Assembly: GCA_900541935.1 (NCBI GenBank)
Contig: UQLZ01000023.1
Location: forward strand, 1 to 33,394
Origin: an uncultured Prevotellaceae bacterium
GTDB taxonomy: Bacteria > Bacteroidota > Bacteroidia > Bacteroidales > Muribaculaceae
DNA length: 33,394 nucleotides
Direction: 5' to 3'
Shown here one piece after another: positions 7,836 to 16,896 of the stretch. Every line of letters starts with the position of its first letter. Within the stretch, counting starts at the first letter, position 1. The notes under the pieces were generated by a model. It was not told the origin of the DNA. It saw only the letters and a program-made list of their open reading frames with translations, and ran no database searches. Both the position numbers and the translations under genes were made by a program.

Positions 7836-8968
7836 TTTTTCTGAAATATACGAACATAATCCACTTCCATAGTTACAGGCAATGCACTTGGGTCAACGCC
7901 ATTCATACCACCCCACATACCACCCCAAGCGAGGTTGAGTATAGGATAGAAAGCGTAATGGAACGGCCACTGGTTATGGTCAGAACCAAGTTCTTTCTTT
8001 GTAACAGCAAGTTGAACCTTTCCGTCAACATATGTTGTTATTGCATCTTCTGTCCATTCCAAAGCATAGACATGATATGCACCTTCAGCATCTGCAAGAG
8101 TCATTGCATGTGTCTTCTGAGTTCCGATAGTATGGTTATAGTCTTGTGTATGGATAGAAGAAGATACCTCATTAGGAACACAGCCAACTTCTTCCATAAT
8201 ATCTATTTCACCACATTTAGGCCAAGGGTTAGTTGACCAGTCGTTACCGACAGGCATCATCCAATAGGCTGGCCATGTTCCCTTTCCTGATGGCAATTTA
8301 ATACGAGCCTCAAAATAACCGTACTTCCAGCCTTCATCCACCTTCGCATAAACACGGCCAGAATAGACTTTGCCATCTTCCTCAAAGCAGTTGATTGCCA
8401 AATGCCCTGCAACGAGTTCCGTTACCTTTCTTCCAGACGGTGATGTTTCACGAACATAATTCTGCAATTCATTGTTCACCCAACCGGCTTTCTGCACTTC
8501 ATGAGTCCAGTCAGAGCTAAGAGAGCCTTCCTCACTAAACTCATCATGCCATACTAAAGTATATCCTTCAGGCGTAACAATATTGACTTCTTCTCCATCA
8601 TATTTTTCCTTTGGAGCCTGTGTCACATTAATAACCTTCTTATTTTCAGCATTGGCTGTAACAGTTACGTTGCAAGTTCTTTTTTCTGTTGTTGTGTTTG
8701 GCTGAGCAGCGATTGTTACATTTGCACTGCTTGCCGAAATTTTGGAAACAGTGACTGTGAGCCAGTCGTTTTTATCAGCCTCAACAGTCCATTCGCTTCC
8801 TATTACAGTAACCAAAACAATACTTTTTCCACCATCCTTGGTAAACTCTACATTAGAGGGAGAACATGAAATACTGACATTTTGCGGTTCTTGACCGTTA
8901 GCGCCATTATCATCGCCACACGACAGCAAAGCAAGGCAAATTATCGACAAAAAACTCAATCGTTTCAT
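7832..8968 (-). CDS. GH16 endo-beta-glucanase lipoprotein with BACON domain
   Basis: A 378-residue lipoprotein (lipobox LLSC, Cys 17) followed by Asp/Asn/Gly residues, consistent with surface exposure in Bacteroidetes. Residues about 31-118 form a BACON domain ending in VTQAP. The GH16 domain (about 133-378) begins YTLVWHDEFSEEG and carries the active site GEIDIMEEVG, with nucleophile Glu 254, Asp 256 and acid/base Glu 259. It also has TWPAYWMMP, and YVRIFQK at the C-terminus. This arrangement is typical of laminarinase or mixed-linkage glucanases that cut beta-1,3-containing glucans outside the cell. Exact linkage preference is not visible. It is translationally coupled to GH3 and separated from the binding-protein gene by a hairpin. 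Confidence 0.93.
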   Translation of the reverse strand: MKRLSFLSIICLALLSCGDDNGANGQEPQNVSISCSPSNVEFTKDGGKSIVLVTVIGSEWTVEADKNDWLTVTVSKISASSANVTIAAQPNTTTEKRTCNVTVTANAENKKVINVTQAPKEKYDGEEVNIVTPEGYTLVWHDEFSEEGSLSSDWTHEVQKAGWVNNELQNYVRETSPSGRKVTELVAGHLAINCFEEDGKVYSGRVYAKVDEGWKYGYFEARIKLPSGKGTWPAYWMMPVGNDWSTNPWPKCGEIDIMEEVGCVPNEVSSSIHTQDYNHTIGTQKTHAMTLADAEGAYHVYALEWTEDAITTYVDGKVQLAVTKKELGSDHNQWPFHYAFYPILNLAWGGMWGGMNGVDPSALPVTMEVDYVRIFQKK

Positions 8969-8987
8969 TTAATTGATGTTTTATTAA

Positions 8988-9020
8988 GGATTGGAGCAAG
9001 AAATTTTCTCACTCCAATCC
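8988..9020 (-). terminator. Intercistronic hairpin between the binding-protein and GH16 genes
   Basis: A stem GGATTGGAG (8988-8996) pairs with CTCCAATCC (9012-9020), and an AGAAA/TTTCT extension follows after two mismatches. No long T run follows on the minus strand. A transcript-processing or stabilising element, or partial attenuator, is therefore more likely than a full terminator. This is the only gap over 25 bases inside the PUL. Confidence 0.55.
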
Positions 9021-9032
9021 GTTTTATTAAAG

Positions 9033-10406
9033 TTACTTCTTAATAACGCAGATATCGTAGATATCGATTTCAGTACCTTCTTCTGCTCCGGCGAAGTCCA
9101 TTACCAACCTCATCTTTGAAGCATCTTGTACTGGCAACTTGACGTTTTCATACTTCCAAACGTGCTCACCCTTGATGCCAACGCGGTCAGCCATAAAGAA
9201 ATTGTCGTCATTGCCGTCTTCTGTAAACTTCAATGTCATGCCAGGCAATTCCTTAGAAGTGCTCACACATACAGAGATGTCGTATGCGTCAGCCATAGCG
9301 ATAGGAAGTTCAACGTCGATTGAGTACTGTGCGTGCCACTGCTCGTTAACAGTTGTTGCAGGGATAACAAACTTGTGGTGGCTACCTTCAAGAGTGCAAT
9401 TGATAGTAAGACCCATATCTGCCCAATTAGCATCACCGAACCACGTTGTTTCCTTATATTTGCCAGGAGCGTCAAATTGCTTCCATACATTTCTTGAATC
9501 GTTGTAGTCAAACGGAGTTGCAAGTTCAACAGGCATTTCAACGTTGTTATACTGTGTTTCCATAAGAACGAAGTCTTCGATAATGATTTCTGTTCCAGCC
9601 GGAGTGCCGCCAAAGTCGAATACTACCTTAGCATTACTCAAGTCAACGCCAGTCAATTCAGAAGCGTAAACGCATTGCGGTTCGTTGCCTTGCTTGATTT
9701 TGAAATCCTTATCCATAAGGATAGCATTATCATCATCAGTCTGGCAGATTTTGATTTTAACGCCATTTGCTGTAATTGGGTTGCTTGAAGTAATGATAGC
9801 AGAGAAGTCGTAAGTTGTTCCAGCCTTAGTCTGGATACCCATTTCATTAAGGGCAAACTGACCTTGCCAACGCTGTCCACCAACTTGCTCAATCTTCAAA
9901 GTGAATGACTTGCCATCTTCGCCAACAGTCAAAGCAGGGTCAGCAATCTGTGCCCAACTGTCATCAGCAAAATAGAAAGAGCGAGTTTCAAAGTTAGCGG
10001 TATTAAACAAATTGTGTTCACTATCCTTATCAAGACCACCAAATCCGTTCATCTGAGTCTTCTCTATAACAAAAGTCTTTCTGACTGGGTCCTTGCTCAT
10101 ACCGTTACGGTTCTTAACATAGCAGTCAACGAAGTGCTCGCCTTTCTTTCTCCAATATTTTGTAAACGTTGTTGAACTTGAATAAGATTCACCGTCAACT
10201 CTCCACACAGGAGTCACCCCTTGTGTTTCTGTAAACGTAAACGTTGCAGTATTTGTTTTCTGGTCAACAGTTACTGTAAACATGTCAGCATACTGACTTG
10301 CATCTGGCACCTGTCCGTTTGCTCCCTCATATTCTTCCGGAGAGCATGCTGTAAGCGTCAAACCGGCAAAAAGAGCGCATATTGCATATTTAAATATACT
10401 TTTCAT
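9033..10406 (-). CDS. Surface glycan-binding lipoprotein of the PUL (PKD-like plus two CBM-like domains)
   Basis: A 457-residue lipoprotein (lipobox LTAC, Cys 21) in the position usually held by SusE/F-type or SGBP-B proteins, directly after SusD. Residues about 35-115 look like a PKD/Ig-like domain (FTFTETQGVTPVWRVDGES, HFVDCYVKNRNGMS). Two related beta-sandwich modules follow, about 118-300 and 305-457. Each contains a Q-W-aromatic strand (GQRWQGQFAL, NEQWHAQYSI) and a closing FDFGG/MDFAG..GTEI.I.D motif. These resemble family 4/9 carbohydrate-binding modules. No catalytic motif is seen. It should hold beta-glucan at the cell surface and feed GH16 and SusC/D. The specific ligand is inferred from context. 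Confidence 0.85.
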   Translation of the reverse strand: MKSIFKYAICALFAGLTLTACSPEEYEGANGQVPDASQYADMFTVTVDQKTNTATFTFTETQGVTPVWRVDGESYSSSTTFTKYWRKKGEHFVDCYVKNRNGMSKDPVRKTFVIEKTQMNGFGGLDKDSEHNLFNTANFETRSFYFADDSWAQIADPALTVGEDGKSFTLKIEQVGGQRWQGQFALNEMGIQTKAGTTYDFSAIITSSNPITANGVKIKICQTDDDNAILMDKDFKIKQGNEPQCVYASELTGVDLSNAKVVFDFGGTPAGTEIIIEDFVLMETQYNNVEMPVELATPFDYNDSRNVWKQFDAPGKYKETTWFGDANWADMGLTINCTLEGSHHKFVIPATTVNEQWHAQYSIDVELPIAMADAYDISVCVSTSKELPGMTLKFTEDGNDDNFFMADRVGIKGEHVWKYENVKLPVQDASKMRLVMDFAGAEEGTEIDIYDICVIKK

Positions 10407-10424
10407 AACAAAGTTCTTTTAGAA

Positions 10425-11960
10425 TTAGTAATCATTCTGCTTCAAAGCAGGGTCTGAATCAAGTTCTGCCTGAGCGATTGGAATATACTTCTTATTTGGA
10501 GTCCAAGAATTAGTGCGGTAGCCAAATTCATCAGGTACGAGAACTGTGGCAGCCTTACCAGTACGGACAAGATCCCAATAGCGCTTACCTTCACCAACGA
10601 ATTCAAGGTTACGCTCTTGGATAACATCATCAATAGTCACCGAAGCCACTCTTGACAATCCTGCACGCTCGCGAATATCGCTTACATAACCTGCTGCTGT
10701 TGAAGCGCTGCCTCCTGTTCTTAGAATAAGTTCTGCAGCGTTAAGCAAAGTCTCAGCATAGCGGTAGTAGCGGTAATTGTTATTATAGTTAAGGTTATTA
10801 TCGAAACCTGCATCAACATTGTTCTCAGCCATAGGACGGTATTTTTTCAACCAAAGGCCAGTATCCTGATAGCGGCGGTGGTAAGATTCCTCTTCCGGTT
10901 TGCCGTCAAGAGCAGTAAGGTCCCAGATTGTAGCATCACGACGCGTGTCACCTGCAGAGTACATATCGTATGTTGACTTGCGGACAGGCAAGAATCCCCA
11001 TCCGTCACCAAAAGAGTCAGACCCCTTATAGTTGTTCGGTGAAATCAATGTAGGCATAACGGTACCGCCAACAGCCAACGGACTGCCCCATCCACGCTCA
11101 CTATTACCGTCTTCATAGTTAATTTCCCAAATGGATTCGCAACACCATTCTCCGCTTTCCTTCCAAAGACCTGCAAAATCATTCTTCAAAAGGTCGTACT
11201 TGCCACTGTTTATAATCTCGTTCATATAGCCGAGAGCCTTAGCATATCGTGCTTCGTCATTCTGGTACATTACCATTTCAGCATACATCATATATGCAAA
11301 TGCTTGAGAAGCACGTCCTGAATTGTTAGAATCCCACCTCATTGGGAGCACTTCCGAATCGATAACCTCTTCAAGTTCCACAATAAGTTTAGCATAAACG
11401 TCATCTGCTTTCAACTGAGGAGCAGTATAATTTGTTTCTGCAGTAAGGTTTTCCAAATAGAAAGGCACATTTCCAAAATAATGCCAAAGCATATTATAGT
11501 AGAAAACGCGCATGCAGCGAGCCTGCATTTCCTTTAGTTTAAGGCTCTCCTGGCTAACAGAACTGTCAGCCCATCCAAGATATAGAAGCAAGTCATTGCA
11601 ACGCTTGATACCACTATAGTCAACAGTCCAAAGAGAAGAAAGTGTATTGTTCTCATCAGCGTTATAGTTGAAAAGCAAATGCCAGTTGTGCATATCATCT
11701 GTGGTTTCACCACCTACCCAGAAGTTATCGCCAAAAATTTCAGCGTCGATATTCAAAGCGTTATACTGCCCCAAGCCCCAGTCCGGCCAGTGGATAGGGT
11801 CATAAGCGGCAACAAGAGCCTCTTCTAAATGCTCTTCAGTAGTATAGTATTCCTCCAATGGGTCTCCATTCGGATTCTCTACCTCAAGCCAACTGTCTTT
11901 ACAGGATGCTGTAAGCACTAAGAACGATGCTGCAGCAACATATAATATATTCTTTTTCAT
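10425..11960 (-). CDS. susD: SusD-like starch/glycan-binding outer-membrane lipoprotein
   Basis: A 511-residue SusD/RagB-family lipoprotein (lipobox LTASC, Cys 20). It acts as the lid over the SusC transporter and binds glycan chains before import. Family features include the N-terminal KDSWLEVENPNG segment, TPR-like helices with YAEMVMYQNDEARYAKALGYMNEIINSG, and the typical C-terminal RYAETLLNAAELILRTGG, IRERAGL, IQERNLEFVGEGKRYWDLVRTG and YIPIAQAELDSDPALKQNDY. The length is normal. It lies 20 bases downstream of SusC and 18 bases upstream of the binding-protein gene, in one transcript. It is a homologue specialised for this PUL, not starch; beta-glucan is inferred. Confidence 0.95.
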   Translation of the reverse strand: MKKNILYVAAASFLVLTASCKDSWLEVENPNGDPLEEYYTTEEHLEEALVAAYDPIHWPDWGLGQYNALNIDAEIFGDNFWVGGETTDDMHNWHLLFNYNADENNTLSSLWTVDYSGIKRCNDLLLYLGWADSSVSQESLKLKEMQARCMRVFYYNMLWHYFGNVPFYLENLTAETNYTAPQLKADDVYAKLIVELEEVIDSEVLPMRWDSNNSGRASQAFAYMMYAEMVMYQNDEARYAKALGYMNEIINSGKYDLLKNDFAGLWKESGEWCCESIWEINYEDGNSERGWGSPLAVGGTVMPTLISPNNYKGSDSFGDGWGFLPVRKSTYDMYSAGDTRRDATIWDLTALDGKPEEESYHRRYQDTGLWLKKYRPMAENNVDAGFDNNLNYNNNYRYYRYAETLLNAAELILRTGGSASTAAGYVSDIRERAGLSRVASVTIDDVIQERNLEFVGEGKRYWDLVRTGKAATVLVPDEFGYRTNSWTPNKKYIPIAQAELDSDPALKQNDY

Positions 11961-11980
11961 TGTTTTACGATTTTAAGTTA

Positions 11981-14900
11981 TTATAAACTGATGTTGAAAC
12001 CAACAGTCCATGTGCGTGCTTGCGGATAGATACCTCTATCAACGCCAAGAGAAGTTCCACCAGAAGAAATTTCAGGGTCAAAGCCATGATACTTAGTCCA
12101 AGTAACAAGGTTTTCAGCCATAACGAACACTCTCAATCTGTCAACAAAGAATTTCTTTGTCAAATTGCTTGGCAATGTGTAGCCGAGAGATATGTTTTTG
12201 AGTCTTAAATAAGAAGCATCATGAACATAAATGTCACTTACTTGCCAGTTTGTTGCATCACCAGCCATCAAGATTGGATATTTGTTTGATGTGCCAGGAC
12301 CTGTCCAACGGTCAAGCATCCATGTTGGGAAGTTACCTGAACCAATATCTGTACGGTATGTAGCATCGAATACATCAGCATCGGCAACACCTTGGAAGAA
12401 TGCGTTAAAGTCAAAGCCTCTCCAGTCAATGTTTATATTCAATCCAAAGCCCCATTTTGGAGTACCATTACCAATGTTTGTACGGTCATCTGTTGAGATT
12501 TTGCCGTCATTGTTTACGTCAACGTAACGCACGAAACCAGGTTGTGCATCCGGTTGAAGCAATTCGCCTTTAGAGTTTGTATAAGCCCTAACCTCATCCC
12601 ATGTCTGGAAGATGCCTGCTGTCTTGTAACCGAAGAAGTACGGGAATGCTTCACCGTTGCTACCTCTTGTGATTGAACCGATACCTTGTGCGCTATCAAG
12701 GTCAATATAACCAGTATCGTTACCAAGGTTGACAAGTTTGTTGTCGGTATATGTTACGTTACCTTTAACTGCGAAATGAGCGTCAGCAACATTCCATCTG
12801 TAACCAAGTTCCAACTCAAAACCCTTGTTCTCCATATCACCAACATTACCGATAGGCTTAGTTTCACCAACGTAACTTGGAATAGGCATTGTAATTAGCA
12901 TACCATTAGTTTTCTTGATATAGTAGTCAGCACTAAGAGTCAAGGCATTGCTGAAGAAACCGAAATCAAGACCTATATCTGTCTGCTCACTTTCCTCCCA
13001 CTTAATGTCTGGGTTAGCAGTTGTGCTTGCCTTTGAGCCAATGTACTTGATAGCCTTGTCACCGAAGAGGACGTTGCTACCCATTGATGTAAGAACTGTA
13101 TATTGGAAATCACCGATATTATCGTTACCGTTCTTACCCCAAGAAACACGGAGTTTCAAATTATCCAACCAGTCGCGTGTTGATTCCATAAACTTTTCAT
13201 TCATAATATTCCAACCAACTGACGCAGATGGGAATATACCATATTTATTGTTAGAACCAAAGCGGCTTGAACCGTCACGGCGAACAGTTGCCTGAACCAT
13301 ATACTTCTCGTCGAAGTTGTAAGAGATACGACCGAACATTGAAGAAATGCGGTGCTCAACGTTAGGGCCACCCCAACCACTGAACTCAGCATAAGGAGTA
13401 CCGTTCAATGTTCCGTCAGGATTTGTTGTGAAAATAACGTTTGAGTTTGTATAACTCAAATATGGTTTGTTAACGTTAATAAGGTTCCAGCGGTTAACGC
13501 CAAGATAATCACTCTTATTTCTCATAGCAGACTGACCAAGGACAACACCGATTGAATGCTTGCCAAATTCCTTGTCATAAGTAAGGATATTTTCAACTTG
13601 CCAGTTAATCCCTTTATTTGTAACGCTTTCAGCACTTGTGTGTGAAGCCTTGTTATTACCTGACAGATAGTACTTTTCTGTTGTTGCAACATCATTGCCC
13701 CAGAACGACATATCAGCACTGTAAGTGAAGTGATACTTAATAGCATCCCAGATTTGCAAATCCAAAGAGAACTTAGGCACGAACTTGTGGCTCCAGTTTT
13801 TTGACGGACGCTTCATCATCATAGCCAACGGGTTATTCATTTCTCCATATGTGCCAGTTGCTCCTGGAATAGTGTAATAGTTACCGTTTGGGTCGCGATA
13901 AAGTTCATAATACTGGTCACGTGTACCAGTAACTTGACCATTTTCATCGTATGTGTAAGGAGACTCATAAGTCTTGTAGTATTGCTCTGCAATATCTGCA
14001 TTTGTAACTGTTGGAGCAAGAGTTGGAGCAAGGTACAAGGCAGAACCAAGAACAGAACCGAACTCTGAATTGGTTTCAAGACCAGTACTTTTTACACGAG
14101 TATATGCAATGTTTGCTGTCAAGTCAAGTTTGTTAAGGAAAGAGCGTTCCTTAGAAGAATCCCAAAGATTATAGACTGTGTTACTGCGGAGTGAGAGTCT
14201 TGAATAATTAGATTGACCATAGTTACCGCCAACAATACCTTCCTGAGTATAGTAACCCATTGACAAGTAGTAGTTAACCTTTTCTGAAGCACCGGCAACA
14301 CTTACTTCGTGGTTCTGTACCGGAGCGCCGTCGTTGAAAACGAGATTCTGCCAGTCTGTTCCAAAACCGCTGATTGGGTTGCCGTTACTGTCTGTCAAAT
14401 TGTAAGGGTCAGCATAAAGAGGAGCAAGGCCACCATTTATACGGCGCTCATTCTGCAAGATTGCATAATCAGTAGCACTTGTAACATCACGCTTACGCCA
14501 AGCACTTTGCCAGCCGTAAGAGAAGTTGTAGTTAATTTGAGGTGCGCCCAATTTACCTTTCTTAGTAGTGATTAGGACAACACCATTAGCAGCACGGGCA
14601 CCGTAAATGGCACCTGATGCAGCATCCTTCAACACTTCGATACTTGCAATATCACTCGGGTTAACAAAATCTATACCACCTTCGATTGGCATACCGTCAA
14701 CGATGTAAAGAGGGTCGCTGTTGTTGATTGTACCGGTACCTCTGATTCGCACCTTTGGAGATGCTCCAGGTTGACCAGATGAAGAAGTTACATTTACGCC
14801 GGCAGCCAAACCCTTCAACGCGTTATCAACACGCACAGGAGTCTTGCCGAGCAAGTCTTCATCATCAATCTTTGCGATTGACGCTGTCACTACAGATTTT

Positions 14901-15226
14901 TTCTGAACACCGTAACCGATAACAACGACGTCATCAATCACTTGCGCATCAAGTTGCAAAACAATATTCATATTGCTTGCAGCCTTAAGTTCTGTTGATT
15001 TGTAGCCAACATAGGAAATCTGTAAAACAGCACCATCATTGGCTGTAATCTTGAAGTTACCGTCGAGGTCGGTCATTGTTCCGTTCGACGTTCCTTTGAC
15101 GAGCACAGAAGCACCAATTAGAGGTTCTCCTCCGGAATCTTTCACAACACCGGAGAAAGTTGTCTGTGCCATTGCTGACAATGATATAATACATGCCAGC
15201 AGGATTAATAGATACCTTCTTCTCAT
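11981..15226 (-). CDS. susC: SusC-like TonB-dependent outer-membrane transporter
   Basis: A 1081-residue TonB-dependent transporter importing glycan fragments into the periplasm. A signal peptide (1-20, ending AMAQ) is followed by a carboxypeptidase-regulatory-like domain (about 22-105, TFSGVVKDSGGEPLIGASV). A TonB-box-like VVVIGYG comes next, then the plug (VRIRGTGTINNSDPLYIVDGMP, EVLKDAASGAIYGARAANGVVLITTKKG) and a long beta barrel ending VGFNISL. All segments of a typical SusC are present, with no truncation. It pairs with SusD 20 bases downstream and follows GH5 by 21 bases. There is no N-terminal secretin/STN domain, so no sign of anti-sigma signalling. Confidence 0.96.
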   Translation of the reverse strand: MRRRYLLILLACIISLSAMAQTTFSGVVKDSGGEPLIGASVLVKGTSNGTMTDLDGNFKITANDGAVLQISYVGYKSTELKAASNMNIVLQLDAQVIDDVVVIGYGVQKKSVVTASIAKIDDEDLLGKTPVRVDNALKGLAAGVNVTSSSGQPGASPKVRIRGTGTINNSDPLYIVDGMPIEGGIDFVNPSDIASIEVLKDAASGAIYGARAANGVVLITTKKGKLGAPQINYNFSYGWQSAWRKRDVTSATDYAILQNERRINGGLAPLYADPYNLTDSNGNPISGFGTDWQNLVFNDGAPVQNHEVSVAGASEKVNYYLSMGYYTQEGIVGGNYGQSNYSRLSLRSNTVYNLWDSSKERSFLNKLDLTANIAYTRVKSTGLETNSEFGSVLGSALYLAPTLAPTVTNADIAEQYYKTYESPYTYDENGQVTGTRDQYYELYRDPNGNYYTIPGATGTYGEMNNPLAMMMKRPSKNWSHKFVPKFSLDLQIWDAIKYHFTYSADMSFWGNDVATTEKYYLSGNNKASHTSAESVTNKGINWQVENILTYDKEFGKHSIGVVLGQSAMRNKSDYLGVNRWNLINVNKPYLSYTNSNVIFTTNPDGTLNGTPYAEFSGWGGPNVEHRISSMFGRISYNFDEKYMVQATVRRDGSSRFGSNNKYGIFPSASVGWNIMNEKFMESTRDWLDNLKLRVSWGKNGNDNIGDFQYTVLTSMGSNVLFGDKAIKYIGSKASTTANPDIKWEESEQTDIGLDFGFFSNALTLSADYYIKKTNGMLITMPIPSYVGETKPIGNVGDMENKGFELELGYRWNVADAHFAVKGNVTYTDNKLVNLGNDTGYIDLDSAQGIGSITRGSNGEAFPYFFGYKTAGIFQTWDEVRAYTNSKGELLQPDAQPGFVRYVDVNNDGKISTDDRTNIGNGTPKWGFGLNINIDWRGFDFNAFFQGVADADVFDATYRTDIGSGNFPTWMLDRWTGPGTSNKYPILMAGDATNWQVSDIYVHDASYLRLKNISLGYTLPSNLTKKFFVDRLRVFVMAENLVTWTKYHGFDPEISSGGTSLGVDRGIYPQARTWTVGFNISL

Positions 15227-15247
15227 AGTTATTAGTTATTAAAATAG

Positions 15248-16498
15248 TTATTTAGTTTTGTCGTTTTTCAAATCAAGGGATTTAATGTATGAAGTCTGCT
15301 CCTTGCATTTGCTTATATCACAATTCTCGACAAATTGGAGCATCAGTTTCCAAGCCTTTTCCTGGTCAGGACGCGCGTCACGGATATTTGCGAATGTTGT
15401 TCGCTCTGCTTCTGAGAACTTAACAATCACTTCGTCCCATCCTTCGGGACGCTGGATACCCATAAAGCAAGAATTATCAACCTTTTTATATGGCCAGAAA
15501 GTATATCCGATATTGTTTTCCTTCATTACCTTAACGAAATCTGCCTGCCATTCGTCTGTGTTGTGTCCGATTTCTCCCATATACATTGGCAAGCCTGTCT
15601 TGTCGCGGTGGTTGATATAGTCACGGATAGCATCTGCCGTTGCCGGACCGCCGTATCGGTGACATGTGTACATAATATTATCATCAAATTTCCAGTCCTT
15701 GAACATAAAGAAATCACTGTTCCAGCGGGCACCGCCAAGAAGGATAACATGATTTTTGTCAACACTGCGTATTTCCTTTACTGCACGCTTATAAAGAGGC
15801 TCAAGATGACTGTTAAGAACGTCCTTATTCTCAAAATAATGAGCAATAGGCTCATTCATCAACTCATAACCCAAGATTACTGGTTCGTCAGCATATCTTT
15901 CGGCTATTCTTTTCCAGATACTACAAAAGAGAGCCTGACTCTTCTCGCTCTCAAAAAGCCATGGATAGCCGTAACTGTCGTCAATATTATCGCCTGTCTG
16001 ACCACCCGGGCAATCATGCATATCAAGAATAAGGTATAAGCCACTTTCTCTGCACCAGGATACCACCTTATTTATATAAGCAAATCCGTCTTGATCGGAT
16101 GTTACTCCCATATAATCCTCATTGGTGAAAAGTTTATAGTTAAATGGCAGACGAATGGTATTGGCTCCTGTTGATGCAATAAAGCGTACGTCCTCTCGAG
16201 TAATATACCTCTCTTTAAAGAGTTCCCAGAACTCTGCAGTTCTATCAGGTCCTACAAGTTCACAAAACATCTGGTTTATCATCCACGCACTGTTAGTCTT
16301 GGAAAAGCCGAACATATAGCCTTCCGGATTTAGCCAATTGCCCAAATTGGTTCCCTGTATGAAGAATTTCTCTCCTCCTGGCTTAACAAGATTAACGCCA
16401 TCAACTTTTATAAATCGGCTCTCTTCCTTATTCGCTCCCCACGAAGCAGAAACAAAAACCATTAAAAAAGTAATAAGTGAAAACAATTTTCTTCTCAT
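15248..16498 (-). CDS. Family 5 glycoside hydrolase (beta-glucanase), first gene of the PUL
   Basis: A 416-residue GH5 enzyme with a Sec signal peptide (1-21) and no lipobox, so periplasmic or secreted. The TIM barrel shows GTNLGNWLNPEGYMF (49-63), TIRLPFNYKLF, ILDMHDCPG, the acid/base Glu 216 in ELMNEP, the YTCHRYG strand, the nucleophile Glu 309 in MYMGEIG, and YTFWPYK near the end. The GTNLGNWL opening recalls beta-1,3-glucan-acting GH5 enzymes (fungal exo-beta-1,3-glucanases have GVNLGGWL). An exo- or endo-beta-glucanase role is thus more likely than mannanase, but the subfamily cannot be fixed by eye. It leads the operon, 21 bases ahead of SusC. Confidence 0.88.
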   Translation of the reverse strand: MRRKLFSLITFLMVFVSASWGANKEESRFIKVDGVNLVKPGGEKFFIQGTNLGNWLNPEGYMFGFSKTNSAWMINQMFCELVGPDRTAEFWELFKERYITREDVRFIASTGANTIRLPFNYKLFTNEDYMGVTSDQDGFAYINKVVSWCRESGLYLILDMHDCPGGQTGDNIDDSYGYPWLFESEKSQALFCSIWKRIAERYADEPVILGYELMNEPIAHYFENKDVLNSHLEPLYKRAVKEIRSVDKNHVILLGGARWNSDFFMFKDWKFDDNIMYTCHRYGGPATADAIRDYINHRDKTGLPMYMGEIGHNTDEWQADFVKVMKENNIGYTFWPYKKVDNSCFMGIQRPEGWDEVIVKFSEAERTTFANIRDARPDQEKAWKLMLQFVENCDISKCKEQTSYIKSLDLKNDKTK

Positions 16499-16529
16499 AG
16501 ATATCTGATTATTGGATTTATATTTCAGT

Positions 16530-16578
16530 TTGCAACTGCAAGTTATTATGAAATTTTTGTTAAATCAACCACATGTGG
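16530..16578 (-). promoter_or_regulatory. Candidate PUL promoter and operator region
   Basis: On the minus strand a weak -7-like TAACTTGC (16538-16545) sits 20 bases from GTTG (16566-16569). A perfect 10-base palindrome CCACATGTGG (16569-16578) abuts the -33 side, where an activator would bind. TTGCA-AC-TGCAA (16530-16541) is an inverted repeat overlapping the -7 side. GH5 starts 40 bases downstream. The rest of the gap to the tRNA terminator (16579-16728) is AT-rich and shows nothing else. Confidence 0.35.
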
Positions 16579-16728
16579 CACAAAAGTGGATTGACTAAAA
16601 TAATATTAAATTGATTATCTGAATATTAGCATAATAAAAGTACTGAAAAAATATAGATTATATATGGTCTTAAGGTATTATTATTTATCTATAATTTAAT
16701 GTCTTTTCACATAAACACATATTCTCTG

Positions 16729-16769
16729 AAAAAAAATGACGGCTACACAATAAAAGTGCAACCGTCATT
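16729..16769 (-). terminator. Strong rho-independent terminator after tRNA-Gly
   Basis: A 14-base stem (16735-16748 with 16756-16769, two G-U pairs, built on AATGACGG/CCGTCATT) with a 7-base loop. It is followed on the minus strand by eight T (16729-16736). It begins 3 bases after the tRNA end and insulates the PUL from upstream transcription. Confidence 0.92.
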
Positions 16770-16771
16770 TG

Positions 16772-16844
16772 AGCGGTAAACGGGACTCGAACCCGCGACC
16801 CTCGGCTTGGGAAGCCAATGCTCTACCAACTGAGCCATTACCGC
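16772..16844 (-). tRNA. tRNA-Gly (anticodon CCC)
   Basis: The minus strand folds as a full cloverleaf: acceptor GCGGTAA/TTACCGC, D stem GCTC/GAGC with loop AGTTGGTA, anticodon stem TTGGC/GCCGA with loop TTCCCAA, and T arm with GGTTCGAGTCC. The anticodon CCC reads GGG. The discriminator is U, normal for glycine tRNAs, and the 3' CCA is not encoded. It lies 52 bases downstream of sdaA with no terminator seen between them, so co-transcription is possible. Confidence 0.96.
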
Positions 16845-16896
16845 ATTTCGCCAGCAAATGTAAGAATAATTTTTCTACTGACAATGTTATACTTCG

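Noticed and set aside
15563..16039. 158-residue plus-strand open frame
   Set aside because: It is antisense inside GH5, without start context or family features.
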